A stretch of 64,000 nucleotides of DNA from Arthrobacter bambusae (GCF_022606295.1 NZ_JAHHZS010000004.1:124001-188000); one strand, 5' to 3'; positions 55,223-64,000 are shown, counted from the stretch's first letter. Translations and numbers: made by a program. The notes: generated by a model not told the origin, from the letters alone.

Positions 55223-56035
55223 ATGAAGCGGCACAAGTACTACTACGGCCAGCACTCCAGCCAATGGGGCGAGCTGTTCGTACCAGACAATTCGCTCCAA
55301 TCACACCGCAGCAGACCCGACGGCGTGGTGGTGGTGATCCACGGAGGCTACTGGCGCTCCCAGTACGGCGCGGAACTCGGCGAGCCGATTGCGCGGGACC
55401 TCGCTGCGCACGGAATTGCGGCCTGGAACCTTGAATACCGGAGGGCAGGAAACGGCGGCGGCTGGCCGCATACGTTCGAAGATGTCCTCGACGGAATTGA
55501 CCACCTGGGCGAGATCGCCGGCAAGCATGAGCTCAACCTGAGCAAAGTAGTGGCGCTGGGACACTCCGCGGGCGGCCATCTGGCCGTCTGGGCCGCCGGG
55601 CGCGACAAGCTTTCCAAGATCGGCGCGGCAGACGCCGACCGGCAGCTCCATCGGCATGACAATGGCGCGGCAGTGCAGCTTACCGGCGTCGTGAGCCAGT
55701 CTGGCCTGCTGAACCTGGCGGATGCCGAGCGGCTCAACCTCAGCAACGGCGCCGTCGACAACCTGATGGGTGGGGACTCGGTCAGATTCCCCAAACGGCA
55801 TATCTACGCGGACCCCATGAGCTCGCTCCCCATCGCCGTCCCGGTCTTTGCCGTCCACGCCGCCGCGGACGAGGACGTCCCGTGCAGCCAGTCCGAGGCT
55901 TATGTTGCCGCGGCCACTGCTTCCGGGGGCGCGGCCCAGTTCCTCAAGGTGCCTGGCGACCATTTCGACCTGATCGACCCCAGGGCGGTTGCGTACAAGA
56001 AGTGCCGGGAGTTGGTGCAGCGCCTGCTGGTGTGA
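55223..56035 (+). CDS. alpha/beta hydrolase (esterase/kynurenine formamidase-like)
   Basis: A 270-aa alpha/beta hydrolase with oxyanion motif HGGYW (40-44) and nucleophile elbow LGHSAGGH (Ser115), with a later Asp (DEDVP region) and a His near GDHFDLID as the rest of the triad. The HGGxW pattern and size resemble bacterial kynurenine formamidases, but no kyn genes are nearby, so the substrate remains open. A good AAAGGAGG site precedes the ATG at 55223. Confidence 0.85.
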   Translation: MKRHKYYYGQHSSQWGELFVPDNSLQSHRSRPDGVVVVIHGGYWRSQYGAELGEPIARDLAAHGIAAWNLEYRRAGNGGGWPHTFEDVLDGIDHLGEIAGKHELNLSKVVALGHSAGGHLAVWAAGRDKLSKIGAADADRQLHRHDNGAAVQLTGVVSQSGLLNLADAERLNLSNGAVDNLMGGDSVRFPKRHIYADPMSSLPIAVPVFAVHAAADEDVPCSQSEAYVAAATASGGAAQFLKVPGDHFDLIDPRAVAYKKCRELVQRLLV

Positions 56036-56104
56036 CGGTTTTACGGGAAAGTCACCGGCTGTCATCGGGAGACGCACACCACATCAACATGGCAGAGTTG
56101 TCCC

Positions 56105-57073
56105 ATGCTGACAGTCATAGGTGAAGCGCTGGTTGATGTCGTCCAGCGTTCCTCGGGAATCGACGCCCACGTGGGCGGAAGTCCGCTCAACGTTGCCGTG
56201 GGCCTGGCCAGGCTGGACCATGCAGTCCAGTTCATCGGCCGCTTCGGCAAGGACGCCTACGGCGACTCGATCGCGGCCCATCTGCGCTCCAGTTCCGTCA
56301 TGGTTCCGCTTCCGCCGGACGAGAGTCCCACGAGCGTAGCCACCGCATTGATCGACGACGACGGCGCTGCCAGCTACACGTTCGACCTCGCCTGGGAGCT
56401 TCCCGGCCTCGCCGCGCGCTTGCCTTTCATGCTCCAGGGGACGTCGCTCCTGCACACGGGCTCGATTGCCACCATGTTGGAGCCGGGAGCAGCGGAAGTC
56501 CTTGCCGCCGTCGAGCATGCCCATCCGAACGCGACCATCAGCTTCGATCCCAACTGCAGGCCCAGCATCATCAAGGATCGCGACTATGCGCGGGCCCAGG
56601 TGGAGCGTTTCGTGGCGCTTGCCGACGTGGTCAAGGCATCCGACGAGGACCTTGAGTGGCTCTATCCCGGCGTCGACGTCTTGGAATCGGCCCGGCGCTG
56701 GTTGAACCTGGGCGGCAGCGGCGGACCCGCCGTCGTGGTGGTCACGCGAGGCGCGGCTGGACCCTGGGGCGTTACGGCGGCGGGGGAGGCCCACGTGGAC
56801 GCCCCGAAGGTGGAGGTGGCGGATACCGTCGGTGCGGGCGATTCCTTCATGGCCGCGCTCCTCTCGGGCATCGTTGACCGCGGGCTGGCCGGGGCCCAAA
56901 ACCGGGAAGAGCTGCACGCCATGCCAGCCGAAGTGCTCGACGGGATCCTCAACCATGCAGCGCGCGCCGCGGCAATCACAGTCTCCCGGCCGGGCGCGAA
57001 TCCGCCGACCAGGGCCGAGCTCAACGCCTCGGGCGTCCCGGAGGCCGAACCAAGCATCGAAAGGCAGCCATGA
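56105..57073 (+). CDS. PfkB-family carbohydrate kinase
   Basis: A 322-aa ribokinase/fructokinase-type kinase. The start MLTVIGEALVDVVQRSSG and GGSPLNVAVGLARLDHAVQFIGRFGKD give the N-terminal PfkB signature; the catalytic and anion-hole motif is ADTVGAGDSFMAALLSG in the C-terminal third. It is probably a fructokinase or related sugar kinase. It ends 4 bp into the next gene (ATGA overlap). Confidence 0.9.
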   Translation: MLTVIGEALVDVVQRSSGIDAHVGGSPLNVAVGLARLDHAVQFIGRFGKDAYGDSIAAHLRSSSVMVPLPPDESPTSVATALIDDDGAASYTFDLAWELPGLAARLPFMLQGTSLLHTGSIATMLEPGAAEVLAAVEHAHPNATISFDPNCRPSIIKDRDYARAQVERFVALADVVKASDEDLEWLYPGVDVLESARRWLNLGGSGGPAVVVVTRGAAGPWGVTAAGEAHVDAPKVEVADTVGAGDSFMAALLSGIVDRGLAGAQNREELHAMPAEVLDGILNHAARAAAITVSRPGANPPTRAELNASGVPEAEPSIERQP

Positions 57074-57594
57074 GTTACGCCGACCTTCCCCGCGTCCCAT
57101 CCTTCAACCTCACCAGCGGTTCGCTGAGGGACGGTGAGGCACTCGGCAGCGCCCAGACCAGCAAGCGATTCGGTGTGACGGGCGGCAAGGACGAGTCCCC
57201 GCAGTTGAGCTGGAGCGGAGCCCCCGAGGGCACCAAGGGTTACGTCGTCACCGTCTTCGATCCGGATGCCCCGAGGGCCGGCGGTTACTGGCACTGGGCC
57301 GTCATCAACATCCCGGTCAGTACCGACTCCTTGCCTGCAGGCGCCGGCGTTGAGGGCGGTTCGCACTTGCCGGGCGGTGCGCTACAGCTGAAGAACGACG
57401 CCGGGTTCCATGGTTACCTGGGTGCCGCGCCACCGCCTGGGCATGGCCCGCACCGGTACATCGTGGCCGTGCACGCGGTCGACGTCGAAGAACTGGCTCT
57501 CGACGCCGGAGCCTCCACGGAAGCGCTCGTCCGCACGCTGGCCGCACACACCCTGGGCCGGGCCGTCATCACGGGCCACTTCGAGCGGCACTAG
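57070..57594 (+). CDS. YbhB/YbcL Raf-kinase-inhibitor-like (PEBP) protein
   Basis: A 174-aa phosphatidylethanolamine-binding-fold protein: SPQLSWSGAPEGTKGYVVTV, DPDAPRAGGYWHWAVINIP and GHGPHRYIVAVHAVDV give the PEBP ligand pocket. The role in bacteria is unclear. It starts at ATG 57070, overlapping the sugar-kinase gene. Confidence 0.92.
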   Translation: MSYADLPRVPSFNLTSGSLRDGEALGSAQTSKRFGVTGGKDESPQLSWSGAPEGTKGYVVTVFDPDAPRAGGYWHWAVINIPVSTDSLPAGAGVEGGSHLPGGALQLKNDAGFHGYLGAAPPPGHGPHRYIVAVHAVDVEELALDAGASTEALVRTLAAHTLGRAVITGHFERH

Positions 57595-57638
57595 ATTTGG
57601 GTCGGGTTCGACGGCGGCCCCCCACGTAGACTGACATA

Positions 57639-58448
57639 ATGCGGCTCGTAGCAAGTGACATTGACGGCACCATCCTTGGACATGACGGCAAGATCAGCAG
57701 CCGCACCATACGTGCATTCCATGCCTGCCGTGACGCGGGCATCGAGGTGGTGTTCGTGACCGGGCGTCCGCCGCGCTGGCTCTACCCCCTCCGCGAACAG
57801 ATCGGCCACAGCGGCATCGTTATTTGCTCCAACGGCGCCGTGGTGTGGGACCTTGAGGCGGAAAAGCTGATTTCGGCCAACGCCTTGAGCATCGAATCCG
57901 TGCTCGAGGCCCGCCGGATCATCAAGCAGCTCCGCCCCGACGCACTGTTCGCGGCCGAAACACTCACCGGATTCCACCTCGAGGCCGGATTCATCGAGAA
58001 CGAAACGAGCGAGCTCCTCGCCGAGTTCACCCCTGCGTGGCTGGACGAAACGCTGACCGCGGACGACGCCGTCGTGAAGTTCCTTGCCGTGACGCGCAGC
58101 GGCACCCCGGATGATTTCCTCGCAGAGGTGCAGCCCGCCGTCGCGCATCTCGTGGAAACCACCCACTCTGCGCCGCGGACTGCCCTCCTGGAAATGTCTG
58201 CACCCGGCATCAACAAGGCCGTCACTCTCGCTGCATATGCGTCGTCCAGGGGCATCGACGCCGCGGATGTGGTGGCTTTCGGCGACATGCCCAACGACGT
58301 CGAGATGCTGCGCTGGGCGGGCAACGGTTACGCGATGGCCAGCGGCCACCCTGAGGCGATCAGCGCCGCGGGCCAGCAAGCCCCGCATTTCGACGACGAC
58401 GGCGTGGCCCAGATCCTCGAGGCCAAGCTCGCTTCGCTGCGGGTCTAG
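57639..58448 (+). CDS. HAD-family hydrolase (Cof type)
   Basis: A 269-aa haloacid-dehalogenase phosphatase of the Cof/YbiV group acting on small phosphates. Motif I DIDGTI with nucleophile Asp7 and Asp9, motif II FVTGRPP, and the C-terminal motif IV FGDMPNDVEMLRWAG. A C2-type cap lies between. The physiological substrate is unknown; the neighbouring sugar-kinase gene suggests sugar phosphates. Start ATG at 57639, 44 bp after the PEBP gene. Confidence 0.92.
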   Translation: MRLVASDIDGTILGHDGKISSRTIRAFHACRDAGIEVVFVTGRPPRWLYPLREQIGHSGIVICSNGAVVWDLEAEKLISANALSIESVLEARRIIKQLRPDALFAAETLTGFHLEAGFIENETSELLAEFTPAWLDETLTADDAVVKFLAVTRSGTPDDFLAEVQPAVAHLVETTHSAPRTALLEMSAPGINKAVTLAAYASSRGIDAADVVAFGDMPNDVEMLRWAGNGYAMASGHPEAISAAGQQAPHFDDDGVAQILEAKLASLRV

Positions 58449-58495
58449 TCAGCCCTGGGTTCCCTGGCCGCCGCGCCGGTCGCCGGTCCGGTCCA

Positions 58496-59770
58496 CTAGT
58501 TCGGCGCCCGCAGCCCGTGGCTGTGCGCCAAGGCAATGGCTTCTGTTCGTGAACCTACTCCGAGTTTCCTGAAGATATTCCTGACATGGAATTTAACTGT
58601 GTTTTCGCTGATGTGCAGTTTGGCGGAGATGGCCCGGTTGCGTTGTCCGGCCGCCAACAGTTGAAGAACTTCCATTTCGCGCTCCGCCAGGCCCCATCCA
58701 CCGATATCGCCCGCGGGGGCTGATGGAGGGTCCAATGGCAGGACCACCTGCACGTCCGCTCCCCAGCCGGCCATGACCTCGATGTTCATCCGGCCGTCCA
58801 GAGCCGCCACCCGGTTGTTGAGCCGGGCAATGTTGGGCGAATCCGCCGTCAGTTCGCCTAGGCCGTCGTCGCGCACATTAACCAGGAGGTTTACACCATC
58901 GCAGTCCCACTGCACCCGCACACGCCTGACTGCGGGCTGCTCCACGATGGCCAGCACCAGACCCCGCACGATCGCCCGGGCGGCGTGGGCCACTTCGCCG
59001 GGCAAGGCGCGGCCGTTGATTGGTGGCTCGATGAACTGGATGTCGAGCCCACTGAAGTGCATGAGCGGTCGCAAGTCCTCCCGCAGCCGCTCGAAGGCCT
59101 TGGCCACCGGCTCTTCCACGAGGTCTGTTGTCCGGTCGCTGAGTGTCCGAAGATTGACCAGTGAGGTGGCTGCCAGGTCGGTGACGGTCTTTCTGGCAGT
59201 GGCATCGTCGAGGGAGCTTGATCGCAGCGCGGCCAGAAGTGTCTCCAGGGTGGTGGAGTACCGGTCCACGAGTTCGGCCGTGACGCGGAGCCGCTCGGCT
59301 GACGCCGCGCGGGATTCCAAAAGGTACGACGGCGGCGCGTCCGCCACCTTCTCCTGGATGCGCCGGGCCGTGAGCTGCCACAAGTACTCAAGCATCCGCA
59401 GCGCCGACTCCCGCTCCAAAGATCCCTCGGGGATTGAAGGCTCGGTGATGGTCAGGAGCGCATTGCTCCCGGACGTCAGCGCAAGAACCGGCCGTTGCTT
59501 GCCGGCGATGGTCGCTTCACCTTGCCAGGCCTCGCCGTCCGCGACCCGGGCCCGCAATTGATCCAACTCCGGAATGGAGACGCGGCTGATGATACGTTCC
59601 GCCCCGGCCTTCTTCTGGGGCCGGCCGGTGCAATCCTCGGTGAAGATCACTAGCGCGCTGCTGCCTACGTACGGCAACGACGCTTCACGAAGCCGCTCGG
59701 CGATGTTCATCAACGGGGAGTTCGCGAGTGCGGCAACCGCTTCCAGGAGCGTCCACGTACTTGGAGTCAT
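58496..59770 (-). CDS. LuxR regulator with histidine-kinase-like core
   Basis: A 424-aa protein ending in a LuxR HTH (361-416: LAEREMEVLQLLAAGQRNRA, ISENTVKFHVRNIFRKLGV). Residues about 10-140 look GAF-like. At 158-170 lies AERLRVTAELVDR, which resembles the HisKA_3 box E-R-x-R-I-x-x-E-L-H-D but with Val168 in place of the phospho-acceptor His. An ATPase-like C-part follows with DDGLG (301-305) and RLNNRVAALDG. It has no receiver domain. It is divergent from the RuMP genes hxlB-hxlA (139 bp), so it is probably their regulator, responding to a ligand or formaldehyde stress rather than to phosphorylation. Confidence 0.85.
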   Translation of the reverse strand: MTPSTWTLLEAVAALANSPLMNIAERLREASLPYVGSSALVIFTEDCTGRPQKKAGAERIISRVSIPELDQLRARVADGEAWQGEATIAGKQRPVLALTSGSNALLTITEPSIPEGSLERESALRMLEYLWQLTARRIQEKVADAPPSYLLESRAASAERLRVTAELVDRYSTTLETLLAALRSSSLDDATARKTVTDLAATSLVNLRTLSDRTTDLVEEPVAKAFERLREDLRPLMHFSGLDIQFIEPPINGRALPGEVAHAARAIVRGLVLAIVEQPAVRRVRVQWDCDGVNLLVNVRDDGLGELTADSPNIARLNNRVAALDGRMNIEVMAGWGADVQVVLPLDPPSAPAGDIGGWGLAEREMEVLQLLAAGQRNRAISAKLHISENTVKFHVRNIFRKLGVGSRTEAIALAHSHGLRAPN

Positions 59771-59800
59771 CCCGCCACCCTAGCGCCTCAGCTCCCGCGC

Positions 59801-59819
59801 CTACTACCCAAACGAGTAG
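59801..59819. promoter_or_regulatory. candidate operator in the luxR-hxlB divergent promoter
   Basis: A 19-bp dyad CTACT-N9-AGTAG lies between the LuxR gene and hxlB. Its position fits binding by the divergent LuxR-type regulator. The strong ribosome site AGGAGG follows just before hxlB. Confidence 0.4.
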
Positions 59820-59909
59820 CTATGACTGCCCGAGCTCATCGTTACCCCTATCCGTTTAATCCTGAACGATTGATTGAAACGCAGCATTCACCCGAGCAGG
59901 AGGTAACGC

Positions 59910-60509
59910 ATGACCACCACCGCAGACGCCGACCTGAGCCTGGACGTCGGCCTGGGCGTGGCCCTTGTGGGAAGCGAGATCGCAGAAACAACCGCTGAAG
60001 TGGACCTTGGGCAGCTCTCCTGCCTGGCCGCGGAAGTCCAGACCGCGGGGAACTCGGCAACCGGCCGGATCTTTGTTGCCGGAGCTGGCCGCAGCGGACT
60101 TGTCCTGCGGATGGCTGCGATGCGGCTGATGCATCTCGGATTCGACGTGCACATCGCGGGAGATACCACCACACCGGCCATCCGCTCGGACGATCTCCTG
60201 CTCCTTGCCTCGGGCTCAGGGACGACCTCCGGCGTCGTGCGCGCCGCCGAAACGGCCTCCAAAGCCGGCGCCAGGATCGCCGTCTACACGACGAACGCGA
60301 GGTCACCGCTCGCGGAACTGGCCGACGTCGTCGTCATCATTCCGGCGGCGCAGAAGGCGGACCACGGTTCCACGCTGTCGCGCCAGTACTCCGGCAGCCT
60401 GTTCGAGCAGGTGCTCTTCCTCGCTGCCGAAGCAGTCTTCCAGTTGCTGTGGGACAACGACGCGACCCCGGCCGAGGAACTCTGGCTCCGCCACGCGAAC
60501 CTCGAATAG
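59910..60509 (+). CDS. hxlB: 6-phospho-3-hexuloisomerase
   Basis: Phi converts hexulose 6-phosphate to fructose 6-phosphate in the ribulose monophosphate (RuMP) pathway. The 199-aa protein is a single SIS domain: FVAGAGRSGLVLRMAAMRL, LLASGSGTTSGVV and VVIIPAAQKADHGSTLSRQ match the family. The gene precedes hxlA by 56 bp and a strong AGGAGGTAACGC site precedes the ATG. The pair detoxifies or assimilates formaldehyde. Confidence 0.93.
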   Translation: MTTTADADLSLDVGLGVALVGSEIAETTAEVDLGQLSCLAAEVQTAGNSATGRIFVAGAGRSGLVLRMAAMRLMHLGFDVHIAGDTTTPAIRSDDLLLLASGSGTTSGVVRAAETASKAGARIAVYTTNARSPLAELADVVVIIPAAQKADHGSTLSRQYSGSLFEQVLFLAAEAVFQLLWDNDATPAEELWLRHANLE

Positions 60510-60565
60510 CCCTTGATTTCCACCGCACCAACACCACCCAACCAACAACGAAAGTGATTCTCTCC

Positions 60566-61189
60566 ATGAAGCTGCAAGTCGCCATCGACGTCCTCACCAC
60601 CGAAGCCGCCCTCGAAATCGCGGGCAAAGTGGCCGAATATGTTGACATCATCGAACTCGGCACCCCGCTCGTGAAAAGCGAAGGTCTTTCGGCCGTGACC
60701 GCCATCAAGGAAGCCCACCCGGACAAGATCGTGTTCGCCGACCTCAAGACCATGGATGCCGGCGAACTCGAAGCAGACATCGCCTTCAAGGCCGGCGCAG
60801 ACCTGGTTTCCGTACTTGGGGGTGCCGATGACTCCACCATCGCCGGTGCGGTCAAGGCGGCAAAAGCCCACAACAAGGGCATCGTGGTGGACCTGATCGG
60901 CGTTGCGGACAAAGTGTCCCGCGCCAAGGAAGCCCGGGCACTCGGTGCCAAGTTCATCGAGTTCCATGCCGGCCTCGACGAGCAGGCAAAGCCGGGCTAC
61001 AACCTGGATGTCCTGCTGAGCGCGGGCGAGGAAGCTCGCGTGCCGTTCTCAGTGGCCGGCGGCGTGAACCTGTCCACGATCGGAGCCGTACAGCGCGCCG
61101 GAGCGGATGTCGCCGTCGTCGGCGGTTCCATCTACGGTGCGGACGACCCCGCGCTGGCCGCGAAGCAACTCCGCGCCGCCATCATCTAG
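60566..61189 (+). CDS. hxlA: 3-hexulose-6-phosphate synthase
   Basis: Hps condenses formaldehyde with ribulose 5-phosphate to hexulose 6-phosphate. The 207-aa TIM-barrel protein has MKLQVAIDVLTTEAALEI, IIELGTPLVKSEG, FADLKTMDAGE (the D-x-K-T-M-D metal/substrate motif) and ISVAGGV-type loop PFSVAGGVN. ATG at 60566; the open frame extends upstream into hxlB as shadow. The gnd gene at the other end of the window makes the acceptor ribulose 5-phosphate. Confidence 0.95.
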   Translation: MKLQVAIDVLTTEAALEIAGKVAEYVDIIELGTPLVKSEGLSAVTAIKEAHPDKIVFADLKTMDAGELEADIAFKAGADLVSVLGGADDSTIAGAVKAAKAHNKGIVVDLIGVADKVSRAKEARALGAKFIEFHAGLDEQAKPGYNLDVLLSAGEEARVPFSVAGGVNLSTIGAVQRAGADVAVVGGSIYGADDPALAAKQLRAAII

Positions 61190-61212
61190 GGTCCACTTTC
61201 CGGCCGGGCGCT

Positions 61213-61278
61213 CCCAACTAACTCGCACTTAATGTCGTTTTCAGGCCTCTAAACGACAACAAGTGCCAGTCAGTTGGG
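61213..61278. repeat. 66-bp palindromic repeat, copy 4
   Basis: Begins CCCAACTAACTCGCACTTAA and ends GTGCCAGTCAGTTGGG; the arms are complementary with a few changes and the centre is variable. It lies 24 bp after hxlA and about 90 bp before the next gene. Confidence 0.88.
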
Positions 61279-61371
61279 AGCGCTCACCCATTTACACAGA
61301 TTCAGTCCAACTGCCGTTCAACTATCCCCCGTAGGCTCGTGCCGTATTCGATGCCGATCACAGGGGACATG

Positions 61372-61620
61372 ATGGCCAAGAGAAAGACGACGGGGTGGCC
61401 CGAAGCCCCGGTTCGCCGTGCAGTGCCGGCCGAACATTGGAAGCAGTTGCGCCGCGGGGACCGCGTGAGCGTCAAGCTCGCACCGGGGTTTGAGAACCCC
61501 GGCCAGGTGGACGCCGTGTCGAGCGACCACAGCGTGGTCTGGGTAAACCTCGACGGCGGCCGCGGCCGCACGCTGGTTCACTGCGGCGACGGCGTGGAGA
61601 TCGTCCCGCAGGAATCCTGA
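61372..61620 (+). CDS. small conserved-looking protein, function unknown
   Basis: An 82-aa basic protein (MAKRKTTGWPEAPVRRAVPA...) with AGGGG 6 bases before the ATG at 61372; the frame extends a further 11 codons upstream. The second half is a beta-rich segment (RRGDRVSVKLAPGF, VDAVSSDHSVVWVNLDGGRG, LVHCGDGVEIVP) resembling an SH3-like or hypervariable small barrel. I recognise no name. Confidence 0.7.
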   Translation: MAKRKTTGWPEAPVRRAVPAEHWKQLRRGDRVSVKLAPGFENPGQVDAVSSDHSVVWVNLDGGRGRTLVHCGDGVEIVPQES

Positions 61621-61658
61621 CGGCGTCGCGGGCGGCACGGCCGGGTTACGCTACCCGT

Positions 61659-62444
61659 GTGAGCCTGAACCTGCCTTTCTTCAGTCGCCCGGACGGACAA
61701 TCCGCTCCGCTTGCCTTCGCGCACCGCGGATTTTCCCCCGACGGACTGGAGAACTCCGCCGCGGCATTCAAGGCCGCGCTTGAGCTCGGCTTCACGCATC
61801 TCGAAACCGATGCCCGCACCACTGCCGACGGCGTGGTGCTCCTTTTCCACGACGACACCCTCGACCGGGTCACAGATGCCCACGGCCCCATCTCCAGCCT
61901 CAGGGCTGCCGACATCGCGAAAGCCCGCATCGGCGGCCGCGAAGCAATTCCCCTCTTGGCGGAGGTCCTGACGGAATTCCCCGAGGCGCGGCTGAACGTC
62001 GACGTCAAGGACTGGCATACCGTCAAGGCACTCGCCGGAGTCATTGACCAACTCGACGCCCACGACCGCGTGCTGATCGCGAGCTTCTCCGACCGACGTC
62101 GTCGCGCGGTCCTCCGCTTGCTCGGGCGCCGCACGGCGTCTTCGGCGGGCATCGTCTGTAATGCAGCCTTCACGCTTCTGGGACCGCTTCTTCCAGGGCG
62201 CTGGCTCCGGAAGATCCTGCACGACGTCGAGGCCCTCCAGGTGCCGGTCCGCTACGGACCGCTGACGGTAGTGACGCCCGGTTTCCTGCGGCGCGCGCAC
62301 CGGCTGGGGCTCCAGGTCCACGTCTGGACGGTCAACGATTCTGCCGAAATGGCCAGGCTGTTGGACATGGGCGTGGACGGCCTGGTCACCGACCGCGCGG
62401 ATCGTCTGAAGTCGGTGCTGCTTGGCCGGGGCCAGTGGTGGTGA
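61659..62444 (+). CDS. glycerophosphodiester phosphodiesterase (GDPD)
   Basis: A 261-aa GDPD that hydrolyses glycerophosphodiesters to glycerol 3-phosphate and an alcohol. The motif [18 protein letters not shown] (catalytic His and the EN pair) and [24 protein letters not shown] (E/D and His) define the family, with LNVDVKD later. No signal peptide. GTG at 61659. Its last 59 bp overlap tail-to-tail with the ECF sigma gene on the other strand. Confidence 0.93.
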   Translation: MSLNLPFFSRPDGQSAPLAFAHRGFSPDGLENSAAAFKAALELGFTHLETDARTTADGVVLLFHDDTLDRVTDAHGPISSLRAADIAKARIGGREAIPLLAEVLTEFPEARLNVDVKDWHTVKALAGVIDQLDAHDRVLIASFSDRRRRAVLRLLGRRTASSAGIVCNAAFTLLGPLLPGRWLRKILHDVEALQVPVRYGPLTVVTPGFLRRAHRLGLQVHVWTVNDSAEMARLLDMGVDGLVTDRADRLKSVLLGRGQWW

Positions 62445-63657
62445 GCGCCCGGAGCCGCCCCTCGAGGAAGTCCCGCTCGGCGTCGTTGTCGGTGCGCTCC
62501 TGCGCGGCGCGGTAGGCGGCGACAGCTTCGTCGTCGCGACCCAAGCGCCGGAGCAGATCCGCGCGCACGGCATGGAACAGGTAGTAATTGCCCAGTTCCA
62601 GAAGGTCGACGGCGGCAAGCCCCTTGGCGGGGCCTTCCACCTCCGCGAGGGCAACGGCCCTGTTCAAAGCAACCACCGGCGTCGGTTCCATCGCAAGGAG
62701 TTGCCCGTACAGCGCCAGGATCTGGCCCCAATCGGTGTCCGCGGGCTGTGCGGCATCGCTGTGAACCGCGTTGATGGCTGCCTGCAATTGGTACGGTCCG
62801 GGCTGGTTCCTCTTCAGACATTGCCGCACCAGGGATTGTCCCTCCGCAATGTGGTCCGCGTCCCAGAGGCTGCGGTCCTGGTCCGCGAGGAGCACCAGGC
62901 CGCCGTCGTAAGCTGTCCGGGCGGCGCGGCGGGCATCGAGGAGGAGCATGAGTGCGAGGAGCCCTTTGGCTTCCGGTTCATCAGGCATGAGGTCCACGAT
63001 GAGCCTGCCCAGGCGCAAGGCCTCGCGGCAGAGCTCTTCGCGCACCAGCCCCGTGCCCGAGCTCGCCGCGTAGCCCTCGTTGAAGACCAAGTAGACCACG
63101 GCCAGCACGGATTTCAAGCGCTCAGGAAGCTCGGCCCCGCTCGGTACCCGGTAAGGGATATGGGCATCGCGGATCTTGCCTTTCGCCCGTACGAGTCGCT
63201 GGGCCATGGTTGGCTCGGGGACGAGGAAAGCGTGGGCGATTTCGGCGGTGCGGAGCCCGCCCAGGAGCTTGAGGGTCAGGGCCACCTGCGCGGCGCGGTT
63301 GAGGGCCGGATGGCAGCAGGTAAATATCAGCCTCAGCTGGTCGTCTTCCACTGTGTCCACCTCTTCGGGTTCATCCACGTGTATATCACCGTGCAGGATC
63401 GCGGCCTGTGCGAGCTTCTCCCGGCCGGAGGCCTCGCGGCGGAGCCGGTCGATCGCTCGGTTGCGTGCGGTGGTGATGATCCAGCCCGCCGGGCTTGGCG
63501 GCAGCCCGGTATCCGGCCAGCGGGTGACGGCCTCGGTGAATGCGTCCTGGACCGCGTCTTCGGCGGCGTCGATGCTGCCCAAAACGCGAACCAGGACGGC
63601 CACGGAGCGTCCATACTCTTCGCGGAATATTTGTCCGATCTCCGAAATATGGACCAT
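62386..63657 (-). CDS. ECF42-type sigma factor with C-terminal TPR-like domain
   Basis: A 423-aa sigma factor of the ECF group carrying a long C-terminal domain (DUF6596/TPR-like). Sigma region 2 ([56 protein letters not shown]) and region 4 ([36 protein letters not shown]) are intact. The C-terminal 230 residues contain helical pairs such as [20 protein letters not shown]. It is paired with a DGPF/YCII gene 7 bp upstream, the usual ECF42 layout; the DGPF protein is thought to modulate the factor. Confidence 0.92.
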   Translation of the reverse strand: MVHISEIGQIFREEYGRSVAVLVRVLGSIDAAEDAVQDAFTEAVTRWPDTGLPPSPAGWIITTARNRAIDRLRREASGREKLAQAAILHGDIHVDEPEEVDTVEDDQLRLIFTCCHPALNRAAQVALTLKLLGGLRTAEIAHAFLVPEPTMAQRLVRAKGKIRDAHIPYRVPSGAELPERLKSVLAVVYLVFNEGYAASSGTGLVREELCREALRLGRLIVDLMPDEPEAKGLLALMLLLDARRAARTAYDGGLVLLADQDRSLWDADHIAEGQSLVRQCLKRNQPGPYQLQAAINAVHSDAAQPADTDWGQILALYGQLLAMEPTPVVALNRAVALAEVEGPAKGLAAVDLLELGNYYLFHAVRADLLRRLGRDDEAVAAYRAAQERTDNDAERDFLEGRLRALTTTGPGQAAPTSDDPRGR

Positions 63658-63664
63658 GGGGAAG

Positions 63665-64000
63665 CTATTCCCGGTAGCCCGCGAAGGGCCGGACCTCGAT
63701 AGGCAGCGTGGTGGCTTGCGCCGCTTTGCGTCCCCAGCCAAGTGCCACGTCCAGGTCCGGGGCTTCGATCACCCACAGGCCGCCCACGTGTTCCTTGGCC
63801 TCGGCGAAGGGGCCGTCCGTCGTGAGTATTTCGCCGTCGTTCACGCGCACCACTGTGGAGGTGCTGGCGGGGTGCAGGCCACCCGTGAAAACCCAGGCGC
63901 CGGCGTCGCGCATTTCCTGGTTCAGGACGTCAAGATCGGCCATGATTTTGTTGAGGACTTCGGGTTCCGGAGCGGGGCCGTCGGGCTGGTAGATGCTGAG
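63665..64000 (-). CDS. DGPF/YCII-domain protein (cut by window edge)
   Basis: A small YCII/DGPF-domain protein, at least 111 codons in the window, whose start lies beyond 64000. The visible part reads [19 protein letters not shown], then [20 protein letters not shown], the DGPF box as [15 protein letters not shown] and [20 protein letters not shown]. Internal ATGs exist (63943), but the upstream residues are family-like, so the gene is truncated only by the window. It partners the ECF42 sigma gene. Confidence 0.9.
   Translation of the reverse strand, partial: LSIYQPDGPAPEPEVLNKIMADLDVLNQEMRDAGAWVFTGGLHPASTSTVVRVNDGEILTTDGPFAEAKEHVGGLWVIEAPDLDVALGWGRKAAQATTLPIEVRPFAGYRE

Overview
The window is a high-GC actinobacterial chromosome segment spanning the replication origin. 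Gene order (parB-parA-rsmG-khpB-yidC-yidD-rnpA-rpmH / oriC / dnaA-dnaN-gnd-recF-DUF721-gyrB-gyrA-DUF3566-tRNA-Ile-DLW-39-tRNA-Ala), many GTG starts, a rodA-pbpA-pknA-pknB/pstP/fhaAB cluster with crgA and a class E sortase, and putrescine-oxidase and RuMP genes fit the Arthrobacter group (Micrococcaceae). This assignment rests on synteny and protein features, not on a database search.

Layout. 1-2151 has no convincing gene but holds three parS sites; a fourth lies inside the 5' end of parA. 2152-7776 is the leftward block for chromosome segregation, ribosome maturation and membrane insertion. 7777-8241 and 9664-10199 flank dnaA and hold the oriC DnaA boxes. 8242-20032 is the rightward replication and gyrase block. 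20146-20541 holds tRNA-Ile(GAT), a 38-codon DLW-39-like gene and tRNA-Ala(TGC). 20609-25967 is accessory: EamA exporter, glycosyltransferase, 11-residue-repeat membrane protein, cyclophilin, rhomboid protease and an ArsR/SRPBCC pair. 25968-26705 is a non-coding stretch with four exact DnaA boxes, followed by an orphan FtsW/RodA paralogue, a His-rich CDF metal exporter with its ArsR regulator, and a second, smaller DnaA-box group near 29.9 kb.

30001-32984 is a tightly overlapping leftward operon for alkylation repair: MGMT - ECF sigma - MGMT - AlkB, then Tag. It carries its own sigma factor, and an MGMT protein occupies the position where an anti-sigma gene normally lies. 33027-35129 holds crgA, sortase E, a small membrane protein and a TrpG/PabA amidotransferase. 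35126-44694 is the cell-wall growth and Ser/Thr phosphorylation operon (fhaA-fhaB-pstP-rodA-pbpA-pknA-pknB).

45057-64000 is mixed metabolism and regulation: tRNA-Leu(CAG), TetR/putrescine oxidase, DUF5997, molybdate modBC, a LysR effector domain without a DNA-binding domain, a shortened LacI-like protein, SulP, a stand-alone RelA/SpoT synthetase, a small hydrolase/kinase/phosphatase group, and the RuMP formaldehyde-fixation pair hxlB-hxlA. The RuMP pair is divergent from a LuxR regulator built on a histidine-kinase core that has lost its phospho-acceptor histidine. The window ends with a GDPD phosphodiesterase and an ECF42-type sigma/DGPF pair cut by the right edge.

A family of four 66-bp near-perfect palindromes (11316, 45206, 52332, 61213) sits at gene 3' ends. 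The most promising undescribed elements are this family, the extra-oriC DnaA-box clusters, and the sigma-linked alkylation-repair operon.
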